Below are positions 1-7,906 of a DNA stretch of 62,855 nt, piece after piece. The position numbers and the translations under genes are program-made. Each line of letters begins with the position of its first letter. The first letter of the stretch is position 1. The stretch covers positions 1 through 62,855 of the forward strand of contig JANSWP010000036.1 in NCBI GenBank assembly GCA_024743405.1. The letters run 5' to 3'. The DNA is from Bacteroidota bacterium (lineage in GTDB: Bacteria > Bacteroidota > Bacteroidia > Chitinophagales > Saprospiraceae). Below the pieces are notes generated by a model, which was given only the letters and a program-made list of their open reading frames with translations, did no database searches and was not told the DNA's origin.

Positions 1-60
1 AAATATGGTGAAAAAATAGTCCGTCATAATATGTGTGAGTTATTTCTGTCCAAGCACTTA
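1..60. repeat. Right half of a type-A nested palindromic repeat
   Basis: This segment matches the right half of the complete type-A element at 31559-31722 with only a few differences. It ends in the same arm, TTATTTCTGTCCAAGCACTT. The left half lies outside the window. As at 31.7 kb, it runs directly into a type-B element, here in the opposite orientation. Confidence 0.8.
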
Positions 61-256
61 ACGACTAAAGAATAACTCCGACATTTGCCTATGCATCCTT
101 TTAATTTTGGCAGCGTAAAAAATACTCACCGATACCCTGCATCCTGCGCTGGCTTGTACCAGAAGGTACAAAGGCGAACGCAAAAAGTATTTTTGCTTAC
201 CAAAATTAAAAATCTCCTATTTCAAATTGACGGACTTATTTTTTAGCCGTTACTAA
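58..256 (-). repeat. Type-B nested palindromic repeat
   Basis: This is the reverse-complement copy of the element at 44016-44214. The arms are TAACGACTAAAGAATAACTCCG on the left (18 of about 21 positions pair) and its complement ending AGCCGTTAC on the right. The inside carries the family core (GCGTAAAAAATACTC... on this strand) plus the long core variant containing GCGTTCGCC and GTACCTTCTGG-like segments. It has no coding potential. The remainder up to 514 is AT-rich upstream sequence of the Fe-S gene. Confidence 0.8.
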
Positions 257-480
257 GTAATCCAATATTCTAAAACATTGAATTACAACACGCTAAAAAC
301 GTATTTTTTTTGTTAAAATATCGCAACAGCTAAATATCAGGCGCAAAAATAATGGCTAAGCGCTCATTTCCAAAACAAATAGAATCCACTTCAAAAATTT
401 TATTTTCATCTAAACTTTCTCGAATAATTATTTGTTTACAATCCAATCTTTGAAAATCATAAACTATCAAGGGTTTTTTC

Positions 481-488
481 TATTTTTG
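481..488 (+). promoter_or_regulatory. Candidate Bacteroidota -7 box (TATTTTTG)
   Basis: TATTTTTG fits the TAnnTTTG -7 consensus and lies 27 bases before the ATG of the Fe-S carrier gene. The nearest TTTG upstream (449-452) is 28 bases away. The usual spacing is about 19-21, so the -33 half is not convincing. Confidence 0.4.
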
Positions 489-514
489 TTCTCTTACTTA
501 GAAATTTATAATCA

Positions 515-871
515 ATGATTGCAACAAAAGATACAGTAACGACTCAACCAATTACTTTAACCGATCACGCAGTACGCGAATTAACGCGTATTATGAACCA
601 ACAAAACATCTCTGAAGAGTATGGTTTAAGAGTAGGTGTAAAGGGCGGCGGATGCTCTGGTTTTTCATATGTTTTAGGATTTGACGCTCCAAAAGACAAT
701 GATGATTCTTTTGAGATCAATGGCATAAAAGTATTTATGCAAAAGTCTCATGCCATTTATCTACTAGGTATGGAGATTGACTGGGTTGAAGGATTGAACA
801 ATCGAGGATTTTCATTCAATAATCCAAATGCAAGTTCTTCTTGCGGTTGTGGTTCTTCTTTCTCCGCCTAA
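515..871 (+). CDS. A-type iron-sulfur cluster carrier/assembly protein (IscA/SufA/ErpA family)
   Basis: This is a 118-residue HesB/IscA fold protein that in this family carries or inserts Fe-S clusters on cytosolic apo-proteins. The three family cysteines are present: C47 in GGGCSGFSY, and C110 and C112 in the C-terminal CGCG motif. The length is typical for the family. The ATG follows a TAnnTTTG box, and the gene ends before two tandem hairpin terminators, so it is probably monocistronic. The sequence alone does not separate IscA, SufA and ErpA, and no isc/suf neighbours are present, so no symbol is given. Confidence 0.93.
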   Translation: MIATKDTVTTQPITLTDHAVRELTRIMNQQNISEEYGLRVGVKGGGCSGFSYVLGFDAPKDNDDSFEINGIKVFMQKSHAIYLLGMEIDWVEGLNNRGFSFNNPNASSSCGCGSSFSA

Positions 872-970
872 AAAGCAAATTAATTCAAAGTGTAAAATCT
901 AAAATACACTTTTCTATAAAGACTTTATTTTTCATGATTTTTGGTTTTTAAGGGTTAAGAAATTAATCAT

Positions 971-993
971 GTCTCACCGCGGTGGGACTTTTT
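971..993 (+). terminator. Terminator hairpin 1 after the Fe-S carrier gene
   Basis: GTCTCACC-GC-GGTGGGAC (one mismatch) is followed by TTTTT. It lies about 100 bases after the stop codon at 871. Confidence 0.55.
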
Positions 994-1010
994 CGTAAAC
1001 CAAAGAAAGC

Positions 1011-1046
1011 AGCCTTGCCGAAGTTATCTTGGCAAGGCTGTTTTTT
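1011..1046 (+). terminator. Terminator hairpin 2, between convergent genes
   Basis: AGCCTTGCC (1011-1019) pairs perfectly with GGCAAGGCT (1031-1039) and is followed by G and six T. It lies between the plus-strand Fe-S carrier gene and the 3' end of icd on the minus strand. It is the stronger of two tandem hairpins. Confidence 0.8.
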
Positions 1047-1085
1047 CTCTATATCTAAACTTGAGAAGGAAATTCCAAACTCAAA

Positions 1086-2351
1086 TTACATATTCTCAAT
1101 AATTTCATTACCAAATTCAGAACATTTCAAAAGCGTCGCACCATCCATCAATCTTTCAAAGTCATAAGTTACCCGCTTTTTAGCAATAGCTCCTTCGATA
1201 CCTTTAATAATCAAATCTGCCACCTTATTCCACCCCATGTATCGGAACATCATTTCTCCTGAAAGGATAACAGAGCTTGGGTTTACTTTATCCAAACCAG
1301 CATATTTTGGTGCCGTCCCGTGAGTTGCTTCAAAAATTGAACGACCCGATACATAGTTAATATTCGCTCCTGGTGCGATACCGATTCCACCAACCTGTGC
1401 AGCTAACGCATCAGAAACATAATCACCGTTCAGGTTCAAAGTAGCAATTACTGAATATTCTTTTGGACGTAATAGAATCTGCTGTAAGAAAGCATCCGCG
1501 ATTGAATCTTTAATCAAAACTGCACCACCTGCTAAAGCTTTTTCTTGAGCTTCGTTCGCTGCTGCTTTACCACTTTCTGCGGCGATTGCATCCCATTGTC
1601 TCCAAGTGAATACTTGATCACCAAACTCCCGCTCTGCCAAATCGTAGCCCCACTCTTTAAATTTACCCTCTGTAAATTTCATGATGTTTCCTTTGTGCAC
1701 CAAAGTCATCGAAGGCAATTTATTATCAATTGCATATTGAATAGCTGCTCTAACGATACGCTCCGTTCCTTCAACAGAAACTGGTTTGACACCTAAAGAA
1801 GCTGTATTAGGGAATCGGATTTGAGTCACTCCCATCTCCTCAATCAAAAATTTCTTTAATTTATCAGCTTCTTCTGTACCATTCAAATATTCAATTCCAG
1901 CGTAAATATCTTCTGTATTTTCTCTATAAATAACCATGTCCACACTACCTGGATCTTTAACCGGAGAAGGAACTCCTTGAAACCATCTTACTGGACGAAC
2001 ACAAGCGTACAAATCTAATTTTTGACGCAAAGCAACATTTAAAGAGCGAATACCACCCCCAACAGGAGTTGTCAAAGGTCCTTTAATGGAAATTAAATTT
2101 TCCTTAATTGCATCCAAAGTCGCCTGTGGCAACCATTCTCCAGTTTCGTCAAATGCTTTTTGACCACACAGAACTTCTTTCCAGTGAATTTTGCGTTCGC
2201 CATTATATGCTTTCTCTACAGCCGCATCAAAAACACGCACAGCTGTTGCCCAAATATCTGGTCCAATACCGTCTCCTTCGATAAAAGGAATAATTGGATC
2301 ATTAGGGACATTTAATTTTCCATTTTCAATCGTTACTTTTGTTCCGCCCAT
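1086..2351 (-). CDS. icd: NADP-dependent isocitrate dehydrogenase
   Basis: This 421-residue enzyme converts isocitrate to 2-oxoglutarate and CO2 in the TCA cycle and makes NADPH. It is collinear with the E. coli-type homodimeric enzyme. The substrate loop RSLNVALRQ has S103 at the position equivalent to the regulatory Ser113 of E. coli. RPVRW and [11 protein letters not shown] supply the arginine and tyrosine substrate contacts. HGTAPKYAG carries the Lys-Tyr pair that marks NADP rather than NAD specificity. The start MGGTKV is followed at once by conserved sequence. It is transcribed alone and is divergent from the lipoprotein gene at 2566. Whether the serine is phosphorylated here is unknown, and no AceK gene is in view. 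Confidence 0.97.
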   Translation of the reverse strand: MGGTKVTIENGKLNVPNDPIIPFIEGDGIGPDIWATAVRVFDAAVEKAYNGERKIHWKEVLCGQKAFDETGEWLPQATLDAIKENLISIKGPLTTPVGGGIRSLNVALRQKLDLYACVRPVRWFQGVPSPVKDPGSVDMVIYRENTEDIYAGIEYLNGTEEADKLKKFLIEEMGVTQIRFPNTASLGVKPVSVEGTERIVRAAIQYAIDNKLPSMTLVHKGNIMKFTEGKFKEWGYDLAEREFGDQVFTWRQWDAIAAESGKAAANEAQEKALAGGAVLIKDSIADAFLQQILLRPKEYSVIATLNLNGDYVSDALAAQVGGIGIAPGANINYVSGRSIFEATHGTAPKYAGLDKVNPSSVILSGEMMFRYMGWNKVADLIIKGIEGAIAKKRVTYDFERLMDGATLLKCSEFGNEIIENM

Positions 2352-2565
2352 TATATTGGTTATTTGATATTAATTATTGATGATTTAGAATCAGGTATTT
2401 ATCAAATCTAAACACAAATCTTAAATAACTGATTTTCAGGTACTTAAAAATTTATTTGTAAATCTAAAATAACAAACTCTGAATCATTCGCTCAAAAACG
2501 GCGCAAAGGTAAAAATTCTAGGAATCTTTTTGGGCAATCTAATGACATTGAAATCTATTTTTCTT

Positions 2566-3171
2566 ATGCATAAATTAACTTTTTTTCTTTTATTAACTTT
2601 CTTTCTCAATTGTAAAAGAGCAATACCTCCTACGGACGGTAGTAACTTATGTAATACAGTGGGAAAAATCGTAGACTATACAGACCTTTTAGATGGCTGT
2701 ACTTTTCTTATAGAGTTAGAAAATGGTGAGCGATTCAACCCTATCAAAATGAGTGTGGAAGGGTTTGAATTTAAAGATGGTCAAAAAATAAAATTTGGAT
2801 ATATCGAATTAGAAGATATGATGAGTACTTGTATGGCAGAAAGTGCTTTTGTGGAGATTACCTGTATTGAGGATTTAAATAAATCATCCAACAATGATCC
2901 TAATCAATGCATGGATACCAAGAATCCATTTGAAGTTGAATGGATGAATAAAGAGATTGATCGTATTAACCCAAATCAAATCATCAAATACAAATATGAA
3001 TCGGGTTGGGCTTATCTTTTTAAAGGTTTACCAGATAGTTACTTATATAATTGCAAAGGTGAATTTATTTGTGATACTTCAAATGGAGTAAATAGCGACT
3101 GTTTTACCAAATATATAAATCCAATGGGTAAAGGAAAAATCATCTGGCAAGGAGAAGGAATTTGGGACTAG
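2566..3171 (+). CDS. Small secreted lipoprotein, cysteine-containing, unknown function
   Basis: The protein has about 201 residues from this start. The frame extends upstream to an ATG at 2542 and a TTG at 2530, but starting at MHKLTFF gives a compact lipoprotein signal with the lipobox FFLNC, so I prefer 2566. The C-terminal ~80 residues (WMNKEI... YNCKGEFICD... GEGIWD) contain cysteines around a CKG motif and resemble small Bacteroidota domains such as DUF6970. That link is from memory and weak. It is probably anchored in the outer membrane facing the periplasm. There is no operon partner, and ruvB starts 71 bases later after an inverted repeat. Confidence 0.75.
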   Translation: MHKLTFFLLLTFFLNCKRAIPPTDGSNLCNTVGKIVDYTDLLDGCTFLIELENGERFNPIKMSVEGFEFKDGQKIKFGYIELEDMMSTCMAESAFVEITCIEDLNKSSNNDPNQCMDTKNPFEVEWMNKEIDRINPNQIIKYKYESGWAYLFKGLPDSYLYNCKGEFICDTSNGVNSDCFTKYINPMGKGKIIWQGEGIWD

Positions 3172-3175
3172 CGTA

Positions 3176-3227
3176 GTCAGAAGTCAGAAGACGAGAGCAA
3201 ATTGTCGCCTGCCCTCTGACTCCTGAC
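3176..3227. repeat. Short inverted repeat between lipoprotein gene and ruvB
   Basis: GTCAGAAGTCAGA (3176-3188) pairs with TCTGACTCCTGAC (3215-3227), 12 of 13 positions, around a 26-base loop. No U-tract follows directly. It could be a processing or termination structure, or a dispersed repeat. Confidence 0.5.
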
Positions 3228-3242
3228 CCCTAAAAACAACAC

Positions 3243-4271
3243 ATGCAAAATCCACATTTGGACGCTTCCGGCGAACACCTGAATAACGACGAACAAATCG
3301 TCGAAAAAGCGTTAAGACCTAAAGCTTTAGATGATTTTAGTGGACAACCAAAAATTGTCGATAACTTAAAAATCTTTATCGCTGCTGCCAAACAAAGAAA
3401 TGAGGCCTTAGACCATGTTTTATTACATGGCCCGCCAGGATTGGGTAAAACAACACTTTCGCATATTATTTCAAATGAGTTGGAGACAGAATTAAAACTA
3501 ACGTCTGGCCCTGTGCTTGAAAAACCTGGGGATCTAGCCGGTTTGCTAACCAATTTGGAAGAGGGAGATGTTCTTTTTATTGATGAAATACATCGATTGA
3601 ATAACGTAGTTGAGGAATATTTATACTCTGCTATGGAGGATTATCGAATTGATATTATGATCGATACTGGCCCTAATGCACGGAGTATTCAAATCAATTT
3701 GAATCCATTTACCCTCATTGGTGCGACCACCAGGATGGGGTTATTGACGCCTCCAATGCGTGCCCGTTTTGGTATCAATTGTCACTTGGATTATTATGAT
3801 GTAAAAATATTAGAGAAGATTATCAAACGATCCGCCGATATTTTGAATGTCCCCATTAAAGATCAAGGTGCCCATGAAATTGCTCGTAGAAGTAGAGGTA
3901 CTCCTCGGATTGCGAATGCTTTATTGCGACGAATCAGAGACTTTGCCCAAATAAAAGGTAACGGAACCATTGATGTGAAAATCGCAAAGTATGGTCTAGA
4001 AGCGCTCAATGTTGACGAGAGTGGATTAGATGAAATGGACAATAAAATTCTCGCTACTATCATTCACAAATTTAAAGGTGGTCCTGTTGGATTAACGACT
4101 ATTGGAACGGCTGTAGGAGAAGAATCCGGAACTATAGAAGAAGTCCATGAGCCCTTCTTGATTATGGAAGGTTTTATCCAAAGAACACCGCGTGGGCGAC
4201 TGGCGACTGAGAAAGCTTATAAACACTTGGGTATTGTTCCTCCAGGAAAAGATATGACGCTTTTTGGATAG
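3243..4271 (+). CDS. ruvB: Holliday junction branch-migration ATPase RuvB
   Basis: This is a 342-residue AAA+ motor that drives branch migration of Holliday junctions with RuvA. Walker A is GPPGLGKT (63-70) and Walker B is VLFIDEIHR (110-118). Sensor 1 is in GATTRMG, the arginine finger region is PMRARFG, and the C-terminal winged helix ends [13 protein letters not shown]. Length and order match the family. Start ATG 3243 gives the usual variable N-terminal tail before LRPKALDDF. No ruvA or ruvC is adjacent. Confidence 0.98.
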   Translation: MQNPHLDASGEHLNNDEQIVEKALRPKALDDFSGQPKIVDNLKIFIAAAKQRNEALDHVLLHGPPGLGKTTLSHIISNELETELKLTSGPVLEKPGDLAGLLTNLEEGDVLFIDEIHRLNNVVEEYLYSAMEDYRIDIMIDTGPNARSIQINLNPFTLIGATTRMGLLTPPMRARFGINCHLDYYDVKILEKIIKRSADILNVPIKDQGAHEIARRSRGTPRIANALLRRIRDFAQIKGNGTIDVKIAKYGLEALNVDESGLDEMDNKILATIIHKFKGGPVGLTTIGTAVGEESGTIEEVHEPFLIMEGFIQRTPRGRLATEKAYKHLGIVPPGKDMTLFG

Positions 4272-4332
4272 TTAATTCGTGACTTTCTACTTTGGGCTTG
4301 ATCACTTTCGCGTTCTTATGCTTTGACGTTGG

Positions 4333-4713
4333 TTATTCTTCCTCTAAAAAGCGATTTACGGCATTGACACATTTTCTAATTTCTTCAAGATTAATAGTGT
4401 AATAAATGACAGTTCCTTCTCGACGCACTATAACCATATTAAAGATTCTCAAAAGATGAAGATGTACAGAGGTTAACGATTGTTCCAAATTTAGAGCGTC
4501 CAAAAGATTATTAAGACCTATTTCCTTATGATGATGAATCATTTCAAGAATTCTCATTCTTAAAGGATGTGCCAGTGCCCTAAGTTTGTGTGAAGCAGCT
4601 TGAAGTTTTTCGTCATCAATCTCTACTTTTCCTCTTCTTATCATAAGTTCATTAATTTTTGAATGTAGATTGGTTAAAAAAATTGCATATTGATTCAAAT
4701 GAATATACTTCAA
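4333..4713 (-). CDS. ArsR-family winged-helix transcriptional regulator
   Basis: This is a 126-residue small DNA-binding protein. The ArsR core is plain: KLRALAHPLRMRILEMI, then the recognition helix region NLEQSLTSVHLHLLRI, then the wing RREGTVIYYTIN. There is no CxC metal-sensing motif in the helix, so the signal it senses is unknown. Two starts are possible, the far ATG at 4713 or M24 at 4644 (MIRRGKVEIDDEKL). The shorter start fits the usual ~100-residue size and would leave the palindrome at 4693-4704 upstream of the gene as a possible self-operator. It stands alone, convergent with ruvB. Confidence 0.85.
   Translation of the reverse strand: MKYIHLNQYAIFLTNLHSKINELMIRRGKVEIDDEKLQAASHKLRALAHPLRMRILEMIHHHKEIGLNNLLDALNLEQSLTSVHLHLLRIFNMVIVRREGTVIYYTINLEEIRKCVNAVNRFLEEE
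4693..4704 (-). promoter_or_regulatory. Possible autoregulatory palindrome of the ArsR-type gene
   Basis: ATTCA-AA-TGAAT is a perfect dyad next to an ATATATAT tract. It is upstream of the gene only if translation starts at the internal Met (4644). AT-rich dyads of this size are typical ArsR operators, but this one is unproven. Confidence 0.3.
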
Positions 4714-4773
4714 ATATATATATGAAATTAATTTTAATTTTTGAAATATTTCATTCTTTTAAAAGCTTATTTT

Positions 4774-4935
4774 AGGGAGTAGGAAATAAATAACCCACCC
4801 ATTTCACTTGCTCTTTTTCCCTCATTTTTCGTTAAAAATACTCGCCATACCTATGGGTATGTCTGTGTTTTTTGCCTCCACCGAAGAAAAAATAACTGTG
4901 TAAAATTCGGGTACCTTATTTATTTCCTGCTCCCT
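4774..4935 (-). repeat. Type-C nested palindromic repeat
   Basis: The arms GGGAGTAGGAAATAAATAA (4775-4793) and TTATTTATTTCCTGCTCCC (4916-4934) pair almost perfectly. The centre holds the family core on the minus strand: GGCAAAAAACACAGAC, hairpin ATACCCATAGGTAT, GGCGAGTATTTTTAACG. A second copy is at 19320-19479 and a solo arm at 59045-59068. It has no coding potential. Confidence 0.85.
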
Positions 4936-5001
4936 TACTAAGTCGTGAAGCTTGAGTAGTCGATTTTTTTTCAGAAAATCAGCAGGAAGGGAAGTATTCG
5001 A

Positions 5002-6711
5002 TTACCGAATCTGATAAGAAGTTTCTCCAATAAAAAGCCTCCCAGTTTTAGTTACTCCCTCTACATGAATCAAATAGCGTCCGCGTGCATCGGAGGCAAA
5101 AAACTCAACTGAGGTTTTCCCTTTTTTTCGAATATTGAGGCTAGGATTCCAATATTCTGTGGATCGTATATCAGGTTTTCTATTATTGGATTGAAGTTTA
5201 GTATTATAATCGGGCAATTCAAAAGTTCGAGGGAAATAAAACCCCTCAAATACGGTATTATAATTCGCTTTTTTTAAAGCATCAGGAATCTTACCGTCCC
5301 TAGTATAAATGGCAAAAACACCATTGATCCCTAATGTCCCGAAATGTTGAACCATAGGAACATCCCGTGTAATGAGCTCTATTCTTTCTACATTTTCCCA
5401 CTCTATACTTAGTGCTTTCTCTTCATCAAATTCAACAAAATTATTGATCAAATAGAGTGGCTGTTCAGATAATTTTCGGTTGTGATCTTGATTAAAAAGT
5501 CGAATACCTCTTTTATTATCTTTCTTATTAATAATTCTAGCAAGGGGCACACCAATCACCTCTTCTGTGAAATCAAAAATATCTTTGAAAGTCGCGAAAT
5601 CATCAATCTTGTAAATTTTATTAGCTTTATCAGCTAGCTTTACTGACGGATAGTCAGGCAATGGTGAAAGTCTTTTTGTCAGAAAAATTTGCTCCATTTT
5701 TCGTTGTTGACAAACCCGATTTATATAACCATCCACCTCTGGAGTATGTGACAAAGCGGTTTGACCACTCCCTTTTAGGCTCAAAAAATCACTAGTTTTT
5801 TCAATAAGATAGTCTTTGTCTTGCTCGAAGTTCTGAAAATCTAATAATTGAAGGTTCCTGCTTCCATAAAATTCGTCCATTAAAAAAGTAAGTGGCGGCC
5901 ATTGTAATTCACTGCTCACCTTAGTTCGATTTTCTACAAAATAAACCGGGGGAAGATAACTAATAGAAGCAACCATTGTATCATTTAGGATATGAACACG
6001 CATTCTTAACCCTTGCTCTAATGGAAATTGAAAAGTCTCTAAAGCATCCAATTCATTCAAAGATTTTTCCAATTTTTGTTTTTGCCGAAGCAATATTGCT
6101 GGATGGGTTTTTCGTGAAAAAAAATCTGTATTTTTTACAGATACCGAAAAATTCCCTTCGATTGGATTACCCGATTCATCCTTAATTTCAATATCAATTT
6201 TTATTTTTTCTCGCGGTTGGTATTGCTCTTTTTCTGTTTCAATTCTAATACCTAACAAAGCTTCATTTTCCTGAAAACTTGGCGTAAAAATCTGAAAATC
6301 AGGCTTTTGAAAACTTCCGACTTCCGTATTCAGCTTTTGTTCCTCTAATCCATAAATAGGGATTGGTTTAGTAAAAATAAATTTCGAACCGAAATTTAAA
6401 TTCCAATAAGTATACGCTCTGAAAGTGTAAAGCCCTTCTTTCCAATCAGGTGGTATCCGAAAATCGCCAAAGGTATTTTTCTCGTCAATTTTCAATTTCT
6501 CTTGCAATACCAATACTCCACTGGGATCAATCACATCCACATATAATACTTTACTCTCAATTTGATTTTCATTCAAAAAATGGACATTGAACCAAATATC
6601 CTCACTCGCGACATAATAATCACGGTCAAACTGAACCTGAAATAAATCAGGTACTTGAGCTTCTATTTTCAACCCAAATACGAGAATAAATAAGATAAAT
6701 TTATACTTCAT
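5002..6711 (-). CDS. Secreted MG2-like protein, partner of TonB receptor
   Basis: The protein has 569 residues with a signal peptide (MKYKFILFILVFGLKIEAQ). Residues ~20-120 (VQFDRDYYVASEDIWFNVHFLN... WKEGLYTFRAYTYW) read like a macroglobulin MG2 strand domain. A second beta domain follows at ~160-200 (QPREKIKIDIEIKDESG). The C-terminal third resembles a TonB plug-like fold (LINNFVEFDEEKALSIEWENVERIELI, GVFAIYTRDG). It is the last gene of a minus-strand set after the TonB receptor and the DUF4249 lipoprotein, 57 bases downstream of the latter. A role at the outer membrane alongside that receptor is inferred from context. The substrate is unknown. Confidence 0.78.
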   Translation of the reverse strand: MKYKFILFILVFGLKIEAQVPDLFQVQFDRDYYVASEDIWFNVHFLNENQIESKVLYVDVIDPSGVLVLQEKLKIDEKNTFGDFRIPPDWKEGLYTFRAYTYWNLNFGSKFIFTKPIPIYGLEEQKLNTEVGSFQKPDFQIFTPSFQENEALLGIRIETEKEQYQPREKIKIDIEIKDESGNPIEGNFSVSVKNTDFFSRKTHPAILLRQKQKLEKSLNELDALETFQFPLEQGLRMRVHILNDTMVASISYLPPVYFVENRTKVSSELQWPPLTFLMDEFYGSRNLQLLDFQNFEQDKDYLIEKTSDFLSLKGSGQTALSHTPEVDGYINRVCQQRKMEQIFLTKRLSPLPDYPSVKLADKANKIYKIDDFATFKDIFDFTEEVIGVPLARIINKKDNKRGIRLFNQDHNRKLSEQPLYLINNFVEFDEEKALSIEWENVERIELITRDVPMVQHFGTLGINGVFAIYTRDGKIPDALKKANYNTVFEGFYFPRTFELPDYNTKLQSNNRKPDIRSTEYWNPSLNIRKKGKTSVEFFASDARGRYLIHVEGVTKTGRLFIGETSYQIR

Positions 6712-6768
6712 TTAATGTCATTAGTTATTTCTAAAATCACACACTATTTAACTCGTTAACTTGATTTC

Positions 6769-7902
6769 CTATTGAAAAAAGTCAGGTTTTATGGTCGAAG
6801 CACCGTCCATTCTCTCACACTCATAACAAATATCATTACAGGGAGGGCGAGGCCATATAAGTTGGCAAATTTCCATAAAATTGAACGGAATATCTTCTTT
6901 TACTAAAAAGGTGCGAACTGTATCGACTTCACTTGCTGAAAAATAACCCAATACCTTTTCATTTGGATCATTTACATTAAAAAGATTACCCGAAATAGCC
7001 GCAGGCGGTTCATCAAAAAGATTTCCTTCAATATTGCTGAGGGCACTTATTTGTTCAAAAAAAGTAAAGGCTCTAGGCGTTAAAGAATACTGATAAACAG
7101 ATAAATATTGTTTGAATTGGAAGCTAAAATCAACAATTCTTCTTCCAACTGCCCAATCACTTAATTCATTTAACTCCAATCCTCGACTACTAAATGGTCT
7201 CAATTCTTCCAAAATAATATTATCATTAAAATAGCATGCCGTAGGTACATCAAATGGATTGCAAGGATCATCCCGATCCAATACTAACCAGTCGCTTTCA
7301 ACATCCCATCTTAAAAAAACGCCATCTTCTTCATTTGGTATAGGCGTGTCAATTAAAACCTGTGCGAAATTGGAGGTCTTAGGTAAACCTGTAATATCAA
7401 ATTCCGTTTCCTGAATAAAATCAATTTCAATATTTGTCATTTTAGGAACGGGCATTAAGGTCTCTGGTTCTGATTGAAAAATACTCCCATCCCTTAGTTC
7501 TATTTCTATGAAATAAGTCCGTCCAATTTCTCCTTTAATAATATCATTCATCAAATGATATTCCCCTGCATTAAAACCCAATTGAACATACTCTTCTACA
7601 TTTCCAAAGTTATCAAAAATAGTAATTTTGGCATCTGTAACGGGGCTAGGTTTCTTTAAGTTATCTATCTGAGTAGTAGAAAGTTTAAGGATCTGTGGTC
7701 CTTCAGAAGTGGTAATCCGACCATCAACCACCAATTGACTTTTCACTTGGTCAGATGGATCAAAAGTAATCTCATCAATACAAGATTGGAAAGAAATAAT
7801 TAAAAGTAAACCCAATATCTTCACTTTGCTAAATCTTCGTGGGTTGCAATTTTTCATTAGTTCAATTTGTTGGATATTTATAGAGAAGAATTTCTTTTTC
7901 AT
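6769..7902 (-). CDS. DUF4249 outer-membrane lipoprotein
   Basis: The protein has 377 residues. The lipobox ISFQSC follows a hydrophobic stretch, and the start may be M16 (7857, MKNCNPRRF), which gives a tidier signal than the far ATG. The family signature is visible: a beta-rich N-terminal domain (QLVVDGRITTSEGPQILKLS, DAKITIFDNFGNVEEY) and a C-terminal region with a cysteine cluster (ICQLIWPRPPCNDICYECE). DUF4249 proteins are typically encoded directly after a TonB-dependent receptor. Here the gap to the receptor stop codon is 4 bases, so the two are co-transcribed. By analogy it is a surface or periplasmic accessory to that receptor. Confidence 0.85.
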   Translation of the reverse strand: MKKKFFSINIQQIELMKNCNPRRFSKVKILGLLLIISFQSCIDEITFDPSDQVKSQLVVDGRITTSEGPQILKLSTTQIDNLKKPSPVTDAKITIFDNFGNVEEYVQLGFNAGEYHLMNDIIKGEIGRTYFIEIELRDGSIFQSEPETLMPVPKMTNIEIDFIQETEFDITGLPKTSNFAQVLIDTPIPNEEDGVFLRWDVESDWLVLDRDDPCNPFDVPTACYFNDNIILEELRPFSSRGLELNELSDWAVGRRIVDFSFQFKQYLSVYQYSLTPRAFTFFEQISALSNIEGNLFDEPPAAISGNLFNVNDPNEKVLGYFSASEVDTVRTFLVKEDIPFNFMEICQLIWPRPPCNDICYECERMDGASTIKPDFFQ

Positions 7903-7906
7903 ATCG

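Noticed and set aside
58-256. CRISPR or tandem-repeat interpretation of the dispersed repeats
   Set aside because: Copies are dispersed, palindromic and 150-200 bp long, with no regular spacers and no cas genes in the window.
982-1167. 61-residue plus-strand frame across the icd 3' end
   Set aside because: It begins in the terminator region and runs antisense to icd. Its sequence is dictated by icd codons and the hairpin.
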